Shown piece by piece: positions 46,184 through 56,080 of a stretch of 64,000 bases of DNA. The translations under genes were made by a program, and so were the position numbers. The notes below the pieces were generated by a model, which was not told the origin of the DNA, did no database searches, and saw nothing but the letters and a program-made list of their open reading frames with translations. The first letter of the stretch is position 1, and the number at the start of each line of letters is the position of its first letter. Source of the DNA: Advenella kashmirensis WT001 (lineage in GTDB: Bacteria; Pseudomonadota; Gammaproteobacteria; Burkholderiales; Burkholderiaceae_B); NCBI RefSeq assembly GCF_000219915.2, contig NC_017964.1, positions 3,968,001 to 4,032,000 of the forward strand. The letters run 5' to 3'.

Positions 46184-48085
46184 ATTCCAATCGAAAATTT
46201 GACTTGCTTAAATGTACCAAGACATAAGCCCCCTTCTTTAACAAACGCATTACCTCGGACCTTAAAATTTTCATTCCGCTGCAGCTGACCAATTTCATCG
46301 CTTAATATGTTTAATAATTTAGGACACATTGTGCCAGGAGAAATCAGCAAAACATCATCTTTAGTTGTCGTTACATTCACATCTGATCCGATAATATGGT
46401 TTGCTTTGGGTGGTTCTGCAAAGAGCGCGCCGAAAGTTAATTTTTCAATATTCTGTCCTACTCTATAAAAGCACATCGCATTTTTTTCGCTATCGAGAAT
46501 AGATTCTCCCAATGGGTATTTTTTATCTGGCTCCCGAACTATCCAACCGTGAGTTACATCAGCGGATATTGGCCTGAAGGCAACCCGAGCCGGCTCCGAG
46601 CGATCCTTAGAAACAACGACCAGCCGCTTGAATAATTTAGGTGATTCATCATGAGCCATGATTCCATCGTTCACAAGCGACCAACTTGTTTCTTGGGGCA
46701 ATCGACAAAACATAAATGGGATATTGTCTTGCCCTTTAAACATTAGAAACGATGGGGCAACCTCGCTAACTTCTATATCGGGTGCCAAGCAAAACCTCTG
46801 CTCCAAAGCCCAATCTTTTTCTAAAAGCGAACTTTCTAAGACGCTATCTTCAACCTCAAAAAAGCAATCATTTCTTATTGTGATTACCCGCTGTAATTGG
46901 CCCTTTATACCCTTTAATACAAAGGTATAACAGATCCTATCACTGAATTCTTGTACGCTTGCAGCGCTTTCAGCAGAGGCAACGAAAGACGCTACAGTGC
47001 CTGATTCGTCAATAAGTGCGGCAGTATTGTGTTGCTTGTCGGATTTATAGATTACATTAGCTTTGACTGCAGAATAGCCAGGATCAATGAGTACTCGTCT
47101 ATTTTTTATAGAATAAGTGAATGACCCATCGTCGTCTTGTTTATGTACCGTTGAATGTCGACCAATCGTCAAAGAAAAGTGATAGCAATCGTTTTTATCA
47201 AAATAAAACCCTGCTTGTGGAATAAAAAGTCTTAATACCTGATTATGTCTTATCAAGGATAAGATTCGCTTTTGCTCTTCGTTCAAAAGACTTTCCAGTT
47301 TTAAGCGATGGCGCTCCGGAAACTCATAGGACGACTCACCCAAGGCGAGATAGCAGCCATCAGACTCCTTACTGGCTTCCATTAAAACCAAAGTTCTAAA
47401 GGCAATTTGCTGTTCAAATAATTCTAAACTTTGCTCGTCAATTAGAGAGGGGTGGTCATCAATAATTCGCTGGCAAACAATGGCGTTATACCATTGATAA
47501 CTGATCGAATGCTCTTTGGTAAAACCCGCATTATCAAATATTCCCAATATTTGCTTTCGGAAGCGGTCTGCTCCTTTTTTATAAAGCGCTAAATCTCTAT
47601 CAAATTCAGGCACTTGTAAAGATAGATCCATGAGCGCCTGATCAACCATTAAACCATGATTGCTATTTTCAATATAAATACCATCAGAGGCAAGTCGGGC
47701 AGCATGACGCCGGATTGCTCGTTGCATGTAAAGATTTTGTTCCTTACTCAGTTTCAGAACACCGCCTTTCCTGCTCGCCATAATTCGATTAATGACCGCA
47801 TACGTAATATCGTAGTGTGGTCTCCTAAACCCTCCCAATATGGCTTTGAATAATCGTTAGAGTAAGCTAGAAATTCCGATAGAATTTTCCCGCTAGCGAA
47901 CGTGATTTAGCGTCAATGTTTTTATTTAGCAAATACGACGATAGCCATCGCAGCGACAGAAAGTCATGTCGCCAGTATCTATTCTTATATGGATTTTGTT
48001 GCCAAAAAATCGGAAAACTCAACTTTACAGGTTTAAATTGAACAAAACGATAATAAAAATTATCCCCTTTATACTCTAGTCCCAT
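46126..48085 (-). CDS. Heparinase II/III-like lyase, first module (two frame breaks)
   Basis: It starts at ATG 48085 (MGLEYKGDNFYYRFVQFKPV), overlapping the acetyltransferase gene by 17 bases. The frame breaks at TTTT 47885-47888 and near 47756. Across them the protein reads NPYKNRYWRHDFLSLRWLS, KPYWEGLGDHTTILRMRSLI, SKEQNLYMQRAIRRHAARLA and NSNHGLMVDQALMDLSL. GFTKEHSISYQWYNAIVCQR and STVHKQDDDGSFTYSIKNRR then mark the toroid and beta-sandwich of a heparinase-like lyase. No stop intervenes before the second module; the 46126 end lies in a frame that overlaps it by 58 bases. A lyase inside a capsule locus could trim or turn over the polymer. Confidence 0.72.
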
Positions 48086-48692
48086 TATCCGATTCCCGTA
48101 TCATTTTAGAAAACAAGTCACGCAGCTGTTTTGAATTCAAATCTTTCAGATGAGTCCAAAAAGATTTATATTTTAAACAGTTGTCAGGAGTAATCTGCCC
48201 AACTTTTGTTGCAGGTTGACCAGCGTAGATAGAAAATGGAGCGACATCCGTCGTAACCACAGCGTTCGCTCCTATCACCGAATACTTGCCTACCACTAAC
48301 CCACCCAAGACCCGCGCTCCTGCAGCTATATAAACTCCCTCTTCTATCGATGGTGCGAAAAATCTTGTACCATTCGCATCAACCCGAACTTTTCCTGGGG
48401 AACCGCCGATTGTCACGTTTTGCCCTATGGCAACGTTATCCCCTATAATTGCGTCTTTGTGCACGACAACGCCGATACCGCCATAAGCGAATTTAACATT
48501 TAGACCTAGCTTACATTCGGGGTAAACAACCGAATTGTGAAGCAAATAAATTAAATTCTCGTATTTTTTTGAAGTGATAATTTCTTGGTTTTTTACATAT
48601 GGTTGCGCCATTTTCCATAAGTAATATATCGACGGGATTGCCTCTCCCTTGTCGCCAAATACCTCAGACCAGTGTTTGCTCAATCTATCCAT
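48069..48692 (-). CDS. Hexapeptide-repeat serine O-acetyltransferase-like enzyme
   Basis: About 207 residues from MDRLSKHWSEVFGDKGEAIP. The left-handed beta-helix reads VVHKDAIIGDNVAIGQNVTI, GGSPGKVRVDANG, FFAPSIEEGVYIAAGARVLG and GLVVGKYSVIGANAVVTTDV, ending PFSIYAGQPATKVG as in SAT/WbbJ-type O-acetyltransferases. It probably acetylates capsule sugars with acetyl-CoA. The ATG 48692 is preferred (AGGA 5-6 bases upstream) over a GTG at 48728. It overlaps the lyase gene by 17 bases. Confidence 0.85.
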   Translation of the reverse strand: MDRLSKHWSEVFGDKGEAIPSIYYLWKMAQPYVKNQEIITSKKYENLIYLLHNSVVYPECKLGLNVKFAYGGIGVVVHKDAIIGDNVAIGQNVTIGGSPGKVRVDANGTRFFAPSIEEGVYIAAGARVLGGLVVGKYSVIGANAVVTTDVAPFSIYAGQPATKVGQITPDNCLKYKSFWTHLKDLNSKQLRDLFSKMIRESDNGTRV

Positions 48693-48976
48693 CAATATCC
48701 TGAAGTCGTCATGCACTCTACAGTGCACTATTGTTTACGGAATTTAACTAGCGATTATAACGGATTGAGATTATTATTTAGTGGCATTCGCTGAGTGCAC
48801 CAAAGCCAAAGATTGGTTGTTAATTTCAAACAGCATATATTGAGAATTTATGTAGAAACCATTTATCGGTATGGTTTGCTAAGGTAGGCTACAATTTGTG
48901 CTAACAAACTACCGATTTAACATGAAGCCAACTCATTGCAGTAAATGGCCAGTTTAAATGACTACAAGGGCAATCG

Positions 48977-49846
48977 ATGAACGAAGGGAAAATATTTCAA
49001 TCCATTAAAGACGGCGTCGCACATATAAATAACGGCTTCTTCTACGTCGCTCGACAAGGAGTGCTTTTCCCGATTTGGGTTTGTATTCAAAACCCATCGA
49101 ATAGTTCGTTAACAACATTTTTCCCTGGAAGTACTAGACGCGACAAACCGCTTCCTATTTTTCAGCGCAATAGCTACTCAAGCTCTTTGGAATGCGACGT
49201 AATTTGCACGGCCGATCCAACTCTAAATTTCTCTAGTGATATAACTATGGCATGGTTCGCGGGTGATCGCTCGATGCATTACGCAGACCTCATTGGCCAA
49301 ATATTGAACGAATATATATCGTCCAAACAATATAAGACAGTGCTTTTCTATGGTACTTCTGCTGGCGGCATCCCCGTGCTTCACGCGGCCAACCGCATTA
49401 CTCATGAGAACGTTGTTGCTTGTATTGGCAATGCACAATTGAATATCTTCAACTATTATCCCAATCACTTCAAAAAACTCCGTGACGTAGCATTCGTCAA
49501 GATGGACCCAAAACTATTTCAAGAGAAATACCCTCAACGAATTAACGTAGTAGGCATGTCGTTCTCCTTTAATTTAGTATGCCTGCAAAACACCGTCGAC
49601 GTTCATCATTACGACAATCATTTTCATCCGTTTAAAAAGCAATATAATTCAAATAATGCAAATTCTCTTTTTATCGAATATGAGCATCAGGAGTCTGGCC
49701 ATCAACCTTTACCTAGGGCAAATGAGATTGCCCTCATACAAGCCTTAAGTAGCGGGCGGGAAGTGGATCTTGCTGGAATTCCTAATGGGCGTCTATCCGA
49801 TAACTCAACCAACGCAAGTAATCTACAACACGTCGCGACTGAGTAA
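48977..49846 (+). CDS. Alpha/beta-hydrolase-like protein of the capsule locus
   Basis: A 289-residue protein. LFYGTSAGGIPVLHAANRI is a nucleophile elbow (G-x-S-x-G-G), WFAGDRSMHYADLIGQILNE precedes it, and a late His-rich part (VDVHHYDNHFHPF; EYEHQESGHQPLP) could supply the catalytic His. No signal peptide, so a cytoplasmic esterase or acyltransferase acting on glycan precursors is possible. I do not recognise a named family. AAGGGCAATCG precedes the ATG. It is transcribed against the surrounding capsule genes. Confidence 0.65.
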   Translation: MNEGKIFQSIKDGVAHINNGFFYVARQGVLFPIWVCIQNPSNSSLTTFFPGSTRRDKPLPIFQRNSYSSSLECDVICTADPTLNFSSDITMAWFAGDRSMHYADLIGQILNEYISSKQYKTVLFYGTSAGGIPVLHAANRITHENVVACIGNAQLNIFNYYPNHFKKLRDVAFVKMDPKLFQEKYPQRINVVGMSFSFNLVCLQNTVDVHHYDNHFHPFKKQYNSNNANSLFIEYEHQESGHQPLPRANEIALIQALSSGREVDLAGIPNGRLSDNSTNASNLQHVATE

Positions 49847-49938
49847 AGGCCGAACCGTAAATTCTCCTAGATTGTACATTCGTTTCCACGGAAGCTAGTG
49901 CATCAGTACCATATTCACGATCACCCTCGGATAACTCA

Positions 49939-50748
49939 GTGGTTTTCTCTTTAAATACCAATTACAACTCTACGCTCAGAGGTTACGAAGGCACAGTCAT
50001 TGAAAATAATCGGACAATGCCTTTCCTGTTTTGCCCGTCTAGCAATCCCGAACGAACGAGATGTTTAGTAATTCTGCACGGACATGGAGCAAACCAAAAC
50101 TTTGCAAATTTCAGAGCAGATGATTGGTCGATCATTATTCCATTGGACCGACATGGCACCGACGGATTGGGGTCGTGGTGGTTTGGTGAATACAAAGATC
50201 CATTCACATATCGCATGCTGCAACTTATAATCCAAAACTTAAAGAGTATTTATAAGTTACCAGCCATCTATATTTGGGGCTCGTCAATGGGCGGCTACGG
50301 TGCCATTTTACACGGCCTAGCCTGCAAAGCACACGCCGTATATGCACATATTCCTCAAACAAAGCTTGCGGGAACACATTACACTGATGGCCGGAACAAG
50401 AGATTTTTTTCTCCATTGGTGAGTAAGCGGAAATGGGCCTTCAGCACTAACTCAGTATTCACAGAACCGCACGTAGACTTATGCAAATATCTGGCAAAAT
50501 TCAGACCACATAAATCCCCAGTATTTTTTCTCACACAAAATACCTTTGACTATCCTTTCTATGTCAGAGAGCACTTACTTCCGTTTGTCGCACGATGCGA
50601 TGAATTAGGATTCGCATATTCAGTAACAATGCCTTTGATCAAAGGCCATAAATTATTTTTAAATATAGCTCAGGCCGTCGCACAGAATTTCGACAAGGAA
50701 CATAAGAAAATTAGGCAATGGAGAATTCAGGGATCAATTGATACTTAA
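49939..50748 (+). CDS. Alpha/beta hydrolase
   Basis: A 269-residue protein with clear hydrolase features: RCLVILHGHGANQNFANFRA (oxyanion-hole HG), the elbow YIWGSSMGGYGAILHGLACK (Ser in GSSMGG) and MPLIKGHKLFLNIAQAVAQN with the late His. The nearest start is GTG 49939 without a good ribosome site; no ATG occurs between it and the upstream in-frame stop, so the true N-terminus is uncertain. It follows another hydrolase-like gene by 92 bases. Deacetylation or de-esterification of the capsule is a possible job. Confidence 0.72.
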   Translation: MVFSLNTNYNSTLRGYEGTVIENNRTMPFLFCPSSNPERTRCLVILHGHGANQNFANFRADDWSIIIPLDRHGTDGLGSWWFGEYKDPFTYRMLQLIIQNLKSIYKLPAIYIWGSSMGGYGAILHGLACKAHAVYAHIPQTKLAGTHYTDGRNKRFFSPLVSKRKWAFSTNSVFTEPHVDLCKYLAKFRPHKSPVFFLTQNTFDYPFYVREHLLPFVARCDELGFAYSVTMPLIKGHKLFLNIAQAVAQNFDKEHKKIRQWRIQGSIDT

Positions 50749-50842
50749 ATGGCGAAGATAATCAATCTACCACTCTTAAAGTATCGAACTACGACATAGG
50801 TGTAAGTTGCGGCGCCAGAAAAATACTGCATAAATGATGAAG

Positions 50843-51355
50843 CTATGTTTCCTCCGGTTGAACACCGATCGGCAACCTGGGCGACTCCTCGCTATCTTTA
50901 TACACAATTGCTATCCAATACCAGTATTTAGTCCCATTTCTAGCATGTTCAACTGAGTTCAATCCTCGTTTAGGTTTTTTTATTTTTAGAAATTTTTCTG
51001 CGGCTACTGCGTTATTCGAATTTCGATAATAAATACGGATCTCTAGAATAGAGTCGAGTTTTGAAATATAAAACTGGATCTCTGAACTTCCAATGCTATC
51101 GTTTACTCTACATTTTGACAGGTCTATCGTTGATTGAACACTTTGGTCAGCGCCTCCTCTATTGTCTTCTTCGATTAGGTTTCCAGAATTTACTCCGCTC
51201 TCAGTTGCAGTCAAATCTCTGAGTGGAGGAGAGTTCGCTGATGGGTACTTCGCGCCGCCCATATCTGAGGCATGCCAAATTCGTTGGGCAATGACTACCA
51301 ATACCGTAACATACACGAGAAATATTATCGAAATAATAAGAGTTAAATTTTGCAA
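50843..51355 (-). CDS. Small single-pass membrane protein of unknown function
   Basis: 170 residues. One N-terminal transmembrane segment (LTLIISIIFLVYVTVLVVIA) is followed by a polar Ser/Asn-rich linker. A C-terminal beta-rich domain follows (SEIQFYISKLDSILEIRIYY, TKYWYWIAIVYKDSEESPRL). I recognise no family. It starts 32 bases after the stop of the 1144-residue glycosyltransferase gene and is the last gene of the kpsE-led strand, so it may help localise capsule enzymes at the membrane. Confidence 0.65.
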   Translation of the reverse strand: MQNLTLIISIIFLVYVTVLVVIAQRIWHASDMGGAKYPSANSPPLRDLTATESGVNSGNLIEEDNRGGADQSVQSTIDLSKCRVNDSIGSSEIQFYISKLDSILEIRIYYRNSNNAVAAEKFLKIKKPKRGLNSVEHARNGTKYWYWIAIVYKDSEESPRLPIGVQPEET

Positions 51356-51387
51356 TCAATACCCCAAAACTGATGCACTTGTTACTA

Positions 51388-54300
51388 TTAGGAGACGAAT
51401 AAACAAATTTCCTTGCCTATAGTGTTTTCAAAGTTGCTACGATTATTTACGTGTGAGCTTGCAGTAGCAGACAGCGAAAGGAACTTATCTGGATTGCGGT
51501 AAAGATCTTCTACGGCGTCCGCTATTTTAATAGGGTCTTCCGGAGGAACAATCAGGCAATTCGTGTCGTCTACAAATTCCGGGATAGCAGCAACATTTGT
51601 TGTAATAGGGACGAGACCAGATGACATTGCTTCATCCCTTGACACTCCCTGAGTATCCATTCGCGTTGGAACCAGAAAAATTCCGTTTTGGCTATGAAAA
51701 CCGGCAATTTCTCTATGCGTCAGAAACCTCTTTATCAACTGCACGTTTGTAAACTCCCGCAATGGCTTGACTGTATTGTCAAAAAGTTCGCCATCACCTA
51801 CAAGGGTGAATTTCAATTGTTCAAAAAACGGCCGCTTAGATAATTCTAAGATAGCAGCGACGGTTAAATCATTTGCATAGACTAGCTTTGCGTAAGGTCG
51901 GATGGACAATAGCTGAAGACGACTTTCTGGATTCTTAGCCGAATAAGTGAAAATACTAGGATCAATAAAATTACTTATCACTGAGTAAAACTGATTAGGT
52001 ATCTGAATGCCTAAATCGTCCTGAGTAGTGTCCGCCAACCATTGCGATACAAATACGAAGTGCAAGTTAGGATGCTTAAGAGAAAAAATATCTCTCCAAA
52101 ACTTAGTACGGTTATCAGAGAGTTTTTTCTGCCGCTTAATCTCGTTAGGCGCCATATTCTTAAATTCAAAAGCTCGATGTTTCCAATGCTGGATTTCCGA
52201 CCCATGAATCCACACGATTATCTTTGCAGCATCCAGATACGGTCTTAATGCTTCCCACATTTTCTCGTCTAAAATATGCACCATTACTGTCTTGAATTGG
52301 CCCGTAGACAGGGTTGATTTCAATAAGTTGTGGTCTCCGGACGCAACATCAATACCCTCGAACTCACGATAACAATTGACATCGTCATTTGTTAGTCGAT
52401 ACATATCGGAAAACGCCGCGTTATTCTTATACGCACGAACCCTAGAATGAAGAAAACCATATTTATAAAGATCATGATAATCGGGATACTGTTTGCTCAC
52501 AATTAGTCGATTACTTTTTCCTATCACAGCAAATGGACGCTCACCTTTTGAGCCACAAACCAGTTTTTCGAGCGAAATTTGACCGCTTGCCTGAATTTTC
52601 AAACCAAATCGAACGTACACGCAGTTCTCTGGGATCGCGAGGGCATGAGTATCACCAGCTTTATTTATGGAATGAGCAATTTTTTTCTCGTTTTCATCTT
52701 GGAATTCAAACACCGTAGAAACTGACAAGCTCCCAGAACAATGCAATTTGAATTCGCTATTGAGAACCAAATTTAACTCATCTCTTCTAAAGTTCCTATT
52801 GGTGTAGACATACGCGTGCTTATTCTCGGGTAATTTGGATACAATTTTAAATTTATCTTTGGCAAGCGAAAATTGAATTGTACTAGAGGCCGGTTTTGGT
52901 ATGAACTCAAAAAGCTGTTGAGCAGTTAGGCCTAATTCTTTTTGAGGCGCCGTACTGCCAAACTCCATCTCGTCCATAGGCTGTAACCCCTCAGCAATCG
53001 AAATCAACTGATTTGAGTAAGATACACCTTTATCCTCCACTGATAAATCACCTACCCAAAAAAGCAATTTTTTTACATCAGCAGCTGCACCATTTTTACA
53101 ATAATGAAATTCGTCAGTTGCCACCATGTCTCCATTGGCATAGACTAGATTACTTGGATCATCATATATATCATTTACAAGCGTATTTGTTAATGCACTT
53201 CGCCGAACGATAGAAGCTCGAGCACATAGTGTCGTAGCTGGTTTATATTGTTGCCCGTCGCCTTCCAATACGATTTGGTCGCCATGGAACGAGTAGTGAG
53301 CACCCTTGCCGATTATGTTTACATGTGTATATTTGACAGCCAATGCCAAATCTGACAAGTACTGCTCGCCGTAGTAATCCTTCGAATCAAAAACAGCAAC
53401 AAATGCAGCAAACTCCATCTCATTCAAAAATGAAACAAATTCATTTTTATTTTCAAAAAAATGATAATTCTCTCCTTCAAACCGAGTTAATGTACCGATC
53501 GAAGAAAGTATCAATAGTTGTTTATTGTCGTAGCATTGTTCATTAAAACATTTTCGAGCTGCATTGTAGTCTTCAACAGAATTCACTTTGGCAACGACGA
53601 ATATTTTCGGTCTGGTCACGGAATAGGTTTTATCCGATAACTTTGCGACAATATAGGCTAAACGATGAGAATATGTATGCTCCGAAAATACCTTCCTTAA
53701 CCCAAGCAGTCTGAATTTTTTAAAACTAAGTTCGTCATTGCAAAACGCCTCCAGTTGCGAACGCAACTGTGCTGAACTATCAGAAGAAACGACTAAATCA
53801 CCAAATAGCAATCGGACACCCCGCGAAAAATTAGATACCACTACGGTATTGGATGCCAACAGTTCAAATACTCGCCTAGCGAACATAGTCTGTGATTGTT
53901 TAATGGTGTTCATATTGATACCGTAGCGGTATCCTTTATAAGCTTTATCAATTTCAGAAAATGGCAATTTTCCTAGGATAAAACGTTTGTATTTCTCGGG
54001 AAACGTGTAATGGGGATGAGGGTTATCAAAATTTCGGTCGAATATCTCCACATCTCTAAATCTCTCCACGGTATCAATGAGTGATGCAAAATCACGCTGG
54101 CGTTCCGGATAACGTAAATAATACGACCCTGCAAAATTGAAGGCGTCCTTCCGCTCGTATATTTCAATCGGATTATGGGTCTTCGGTTGTGCTGCGAATG
54201 GCAGAAGATACACGCGACTATGTCCAAGCTTTTTCTTGTACTTAGGAATACAATCAATATCAGTGGTAAATACAAAATCCACCATGCTAGCCAATGGAAT

Positions 54301-54822
54301 AAATGTCCCGAAATGCACGGGATCTTCTTTATTCCAAAACATAGTTGCAATTTCATTCTTCTTACACCACGCAATAGCCCCCTGAATTTCCTCTTTTGCA
54401 TTGCTAATTTTTGTTTTCCAAAGTCCGTCGAGTCCTTGCCATGCAGATTCGATGAACAGCAGGTCCGGCTTAAATTCCTCAAGTTGAATTTCCCAATTAT
54501 CGGGATTGAGTTGCAAAATTTCAGCTTCGGGTGCATAAGAATGGTACGTAAATTCGTCCATCACAGCAGCAATTTTTAGCTTTACGGGCGCCTGTTGCGT
54601 ATCGAGCAGATCACCAGTTTCGCGCAGGAGAAGTTGCGGGCTAAGTGCTTTCGTGACACTAGCCGATTTATTCATATCGCGGCTATCCGCCAACAGAGAT
54701 TTTTTTTCTCTTCGAATTTTGGCATCACGGTATATCCGAACGAGAGCCCCTGGCAAATTGATGAAGCCTCTGAATGATTTTGTTGCTTGCAATATTGCAA
54801 ATCCTGTTCTATATGAAATCAT
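51388..54822 (-). CDS. Giant multi-domain glycosyltransferase (CgeB-like + GT4)
   Basis: 1144 residues with at least four regions. At 83-395 is a CgeB-like domain (FKPDLLFIESAWQGLDGLWK, TMFWNKEDPVHFGTF, DFVFTTDIDCIPKYK, FARRVFELLASNTVVVSNFS). At 405-600 is an alpha/beta region resembling the start of a GT2 fold (PKIFVVAKVNSVEDYNAARK, YGEQYLSDLALAVKYTHVN). At about 650-770 is a beta-sandwich. At about 790-1144 is a GT4 domain (IIVWIHGSEIQHWKHRAFEF, FVSQWLADTTQDDLGI, FTLVGDGELFDNTV, DTQGVSRDEAMSSGLVPITT). It probably adds two or more sugars of the repeat unit. Its start overlaps the stop of the coiled-coil gene by 14 bases. Confidence 0.8.
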   Translation of the reverse strand: MISYRTGFAILQATKSFRGFINLPGALVRIYRDAKIRREKKSLLADSRDMNKSASVTKALSPQLLLRETGDLLDTQQAPVKLKIAAVMDEFTYHSYAPEAEILQLNPDNWEIQLEEFKPDLLFIESAWQGLDGLWKTKISNAKEEIQGAIAWCKKNEIATMFWNKEDPVHFGTFIPLASMVDFVFTTDIDCIPKYKKKLGHSRVYLLPFAAQPKTHNPIEIYERKDAFNFAGSYYLRYPERQRDFASLIDTVERFRDVEIFDRNFDNPHPHYTFPEKYKRFILGKLPFSEIDKAYKGYRYGINMNTIKQSQTMFARRVFELLASNTVVVSNFSRGVRLLFGDLVVSSDSSAQLRSQLEAFCNDELSFKKFRLLGLRKVFSEHTYSHRLAYIVAKLSDKTYSVTRPKIFVVAKVNSVEDYNAARKCFNEQCYDNKQLLILSSIGTLTRFEGENYHFFENKNEFVSFLNEMEFAAFVAVFDSKDYYGEQYLSDLALAVKYTHVNIIGKGAHYSFHGDQIVLEGDGQQYKPATTLCARASIVRRSALTNTLVNDIYDDPSNLVYANGDMVATDEFHYCKNGAAADVKKLLFWVGDLSVEDKGVSYSNQLISIAEGLQPMDEMEFGSTAPQKELGLTAQQLFEFIPKPASSTIQFSLAKDKFKIVSKLPENKHAYVYTNRNFRRDELNLVLNSEFKLHCSGSLSVSTVFEFQDENEKKIAHSINKAGDTHALAIPENCVYVRFGLKIQASGQISLEKLVCGSKGERPFAVIGKSNRLIVSKQYPDYHDLYKYGFLHSRVRAYKNNAAFSDMYRLTNDDVNCYREFEGIDVASGDHNLLKSTLSTGQFKTVMVHILDEKMWEALRPYLDAAKIIVWIHGSEIQHWKHRAFEFKNMAPNEIKRQKKLSDNRTKFWRDIFSLKHPNLHFVFVSQWLADTTQDDLGIQIPNQFYSVISNFIDPSIFTYSAKNPESRLQLLSIRPYAKLVYANDLTVAAILELSKRPFFEQLKFTLVGDGELFDNTVKPLREFTNVQLIKRFLTHREIAGFHSQNGIFLVPTRMDTQGVSRDEAMSSGLVPITTNVAAIPEFVDDTNCLIVPPEDPIKIADAVEDLYRNPDKFLSLSATASSHVNNRSNFENTIGKEICLFVS

Positions 54823-55876
54823 TCCATAAACACGCTCTTTTTTCGCGTGTTACTTTTTGCTCAAGCTCAGCGATAACTGTCTTATACTTTTTTTCCCTAG
54901 CCAGCAGCCCAGCAATATTTGTTTGAAGCTTTGAGAATTTTTCCTCCAAACTATTGAACTCCACTTGTTGCTGTAGTCTACGCGCTCGTTCATCATGCAA
55001 CTCTGCATTTAGATTCGATAAAGAATTTTTTTGACTACTAAATTGACTAATCAATTCAGTTTTCTCTACTTGGATTAAATGCAACTCTTCTTTCGCAACT
55101 CTAAGCTCATCAAACAGTGCTGCTTTTTCACTAATTAACTTGGAAGCAGAATTTTTCGCAAACAACGATTTCTCATGTTCGTAATCAGAATCTTTGCGCT
55201 TCAGCGTTAGTCGCAGGTTATCAATCTCTTGCTCAAGCGATTTAATAAGTAGAGTGCTATTTTTCTTTTCCTGACCAATCGTCAATTTCGCAGAATCATA
55301 TTGTTCCTGCAATTTAGTCGCGGTAGCTCGGTATGCATTGAGACGCTGCTCCGCGAGCTGATAATCAGACACGACACGCTCATTTTTAAGCTGCAACTCG
55401 TCACGCTGCTTTATTAAATCTCGGGTTTCCTGTTCGTATGCATTGTACGCAACCCGCAGAGAGCGAAGGTCTTCCTCCAGTGAAGCTCTAAAACGAAGAC
55501 TTTCCTCAAGTTCATGCTGCTTCTCAGCTAACATACTTTCAAGCTTATTGATATTTTCTTTTAGAAACCCTATTTGCTTAGCAGTATTTTCGAATTCAGA
55601 CTCTATCTCCCGCGCTAGTGAAGTTATTTCTTCGTCTTTCGAGAGGAAATTTGCTTGCATTGAGTCCATGAGTTGTTGATTGCTTTTCAAAACAGACTCA
55701 AGTAGAGAAATAACTTTTCTCTGCTCCGAGATAATGGAATTCAACGAATCAGCTTTCTCAATCCACAAATTTTCCTCAAACTTATGAATTTGGATGGTCC
55801 TATTTAATTCATTTTCCAACTTAATGATAGCTAGATCTTTATTATTAATGTTTGTGGTGATGTCGGACATGCTCAT
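54809..55876 (-). CDS. Coiled-coil protein
   Basis: 355 residues, nearly all predicted coiled coil: regular heptads from residue 13 on (DLAIIKLENELNRTIQIHKF, LESVLKSNQQLMDSMQANF, LEQEIDNLRLTLKRKDSDYE). There is no signal peptide, membrane segment or enzyme motif. It overlaps the 1144-residue glycosyltransferase gene by 14 bases, so the two are coupled and probably form a complex. It could act as scaffold or length gauge, like the coiled-coil part of the FkbM fusion elsewhere in the locus. Nothing more can be said from sequence. Confidence 0.75.
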   Translation of the reverse strand: MSMSDITTNINNKDLAIIKLENELNRTIQIHKFEENLWIEKADSLNSIISEQRKVISLLESVLKSNQQLMDSMQANFLSKDEEITSLAREIESEFENTAKQIGFLKENINKLESMLAEKQHELEESLRFRASLEEDLRSLRVAYNAYEQETRDLIKQRDELQLKNERVVSDYQLAEQRLNAYRATATKLQEQYDSAKLTIGQEKKNSTLLIKSLEQEIDNLRLTLKRKDSDYEHEKSLFAKNSASKLISEKAALFDELRVAKEELHLIQVEKTELISQFSSQKNSLSNLNAELHDERARRLQQQVEFNSLEEKFSKLQTNIAGLLAREKKYKTVIAELEQKVTREKRACLWNDFI

Positions 55877-56080
55877 TTTCTATCTATCCTTAATTCTTCA
55901 AGTCGAATTCTATGCACTTCACTCGCACACAATTTCTGATATCGAATCTTTCCTCAGCAATAGCTACTATTTGTAGTTATTACGCCCTAGTGTTCGCTAT
56001 TTTATGATTACGCGACTTATGTATCTATTAACCGCAAATGGAGCCAAAATCAAAAAATAATTTTGGCTCGTTCAACTTAA

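Noticed and set aside
46101..46298. Alternative frame MRLLKKGAYVLVHLSKSN as start of the second heparinase module
   Set aside because: It reads plausibly and follows a TAA, but the other frame (FKQVK) aligns with the first module's start and needs only one missing base, like all other breaks here.
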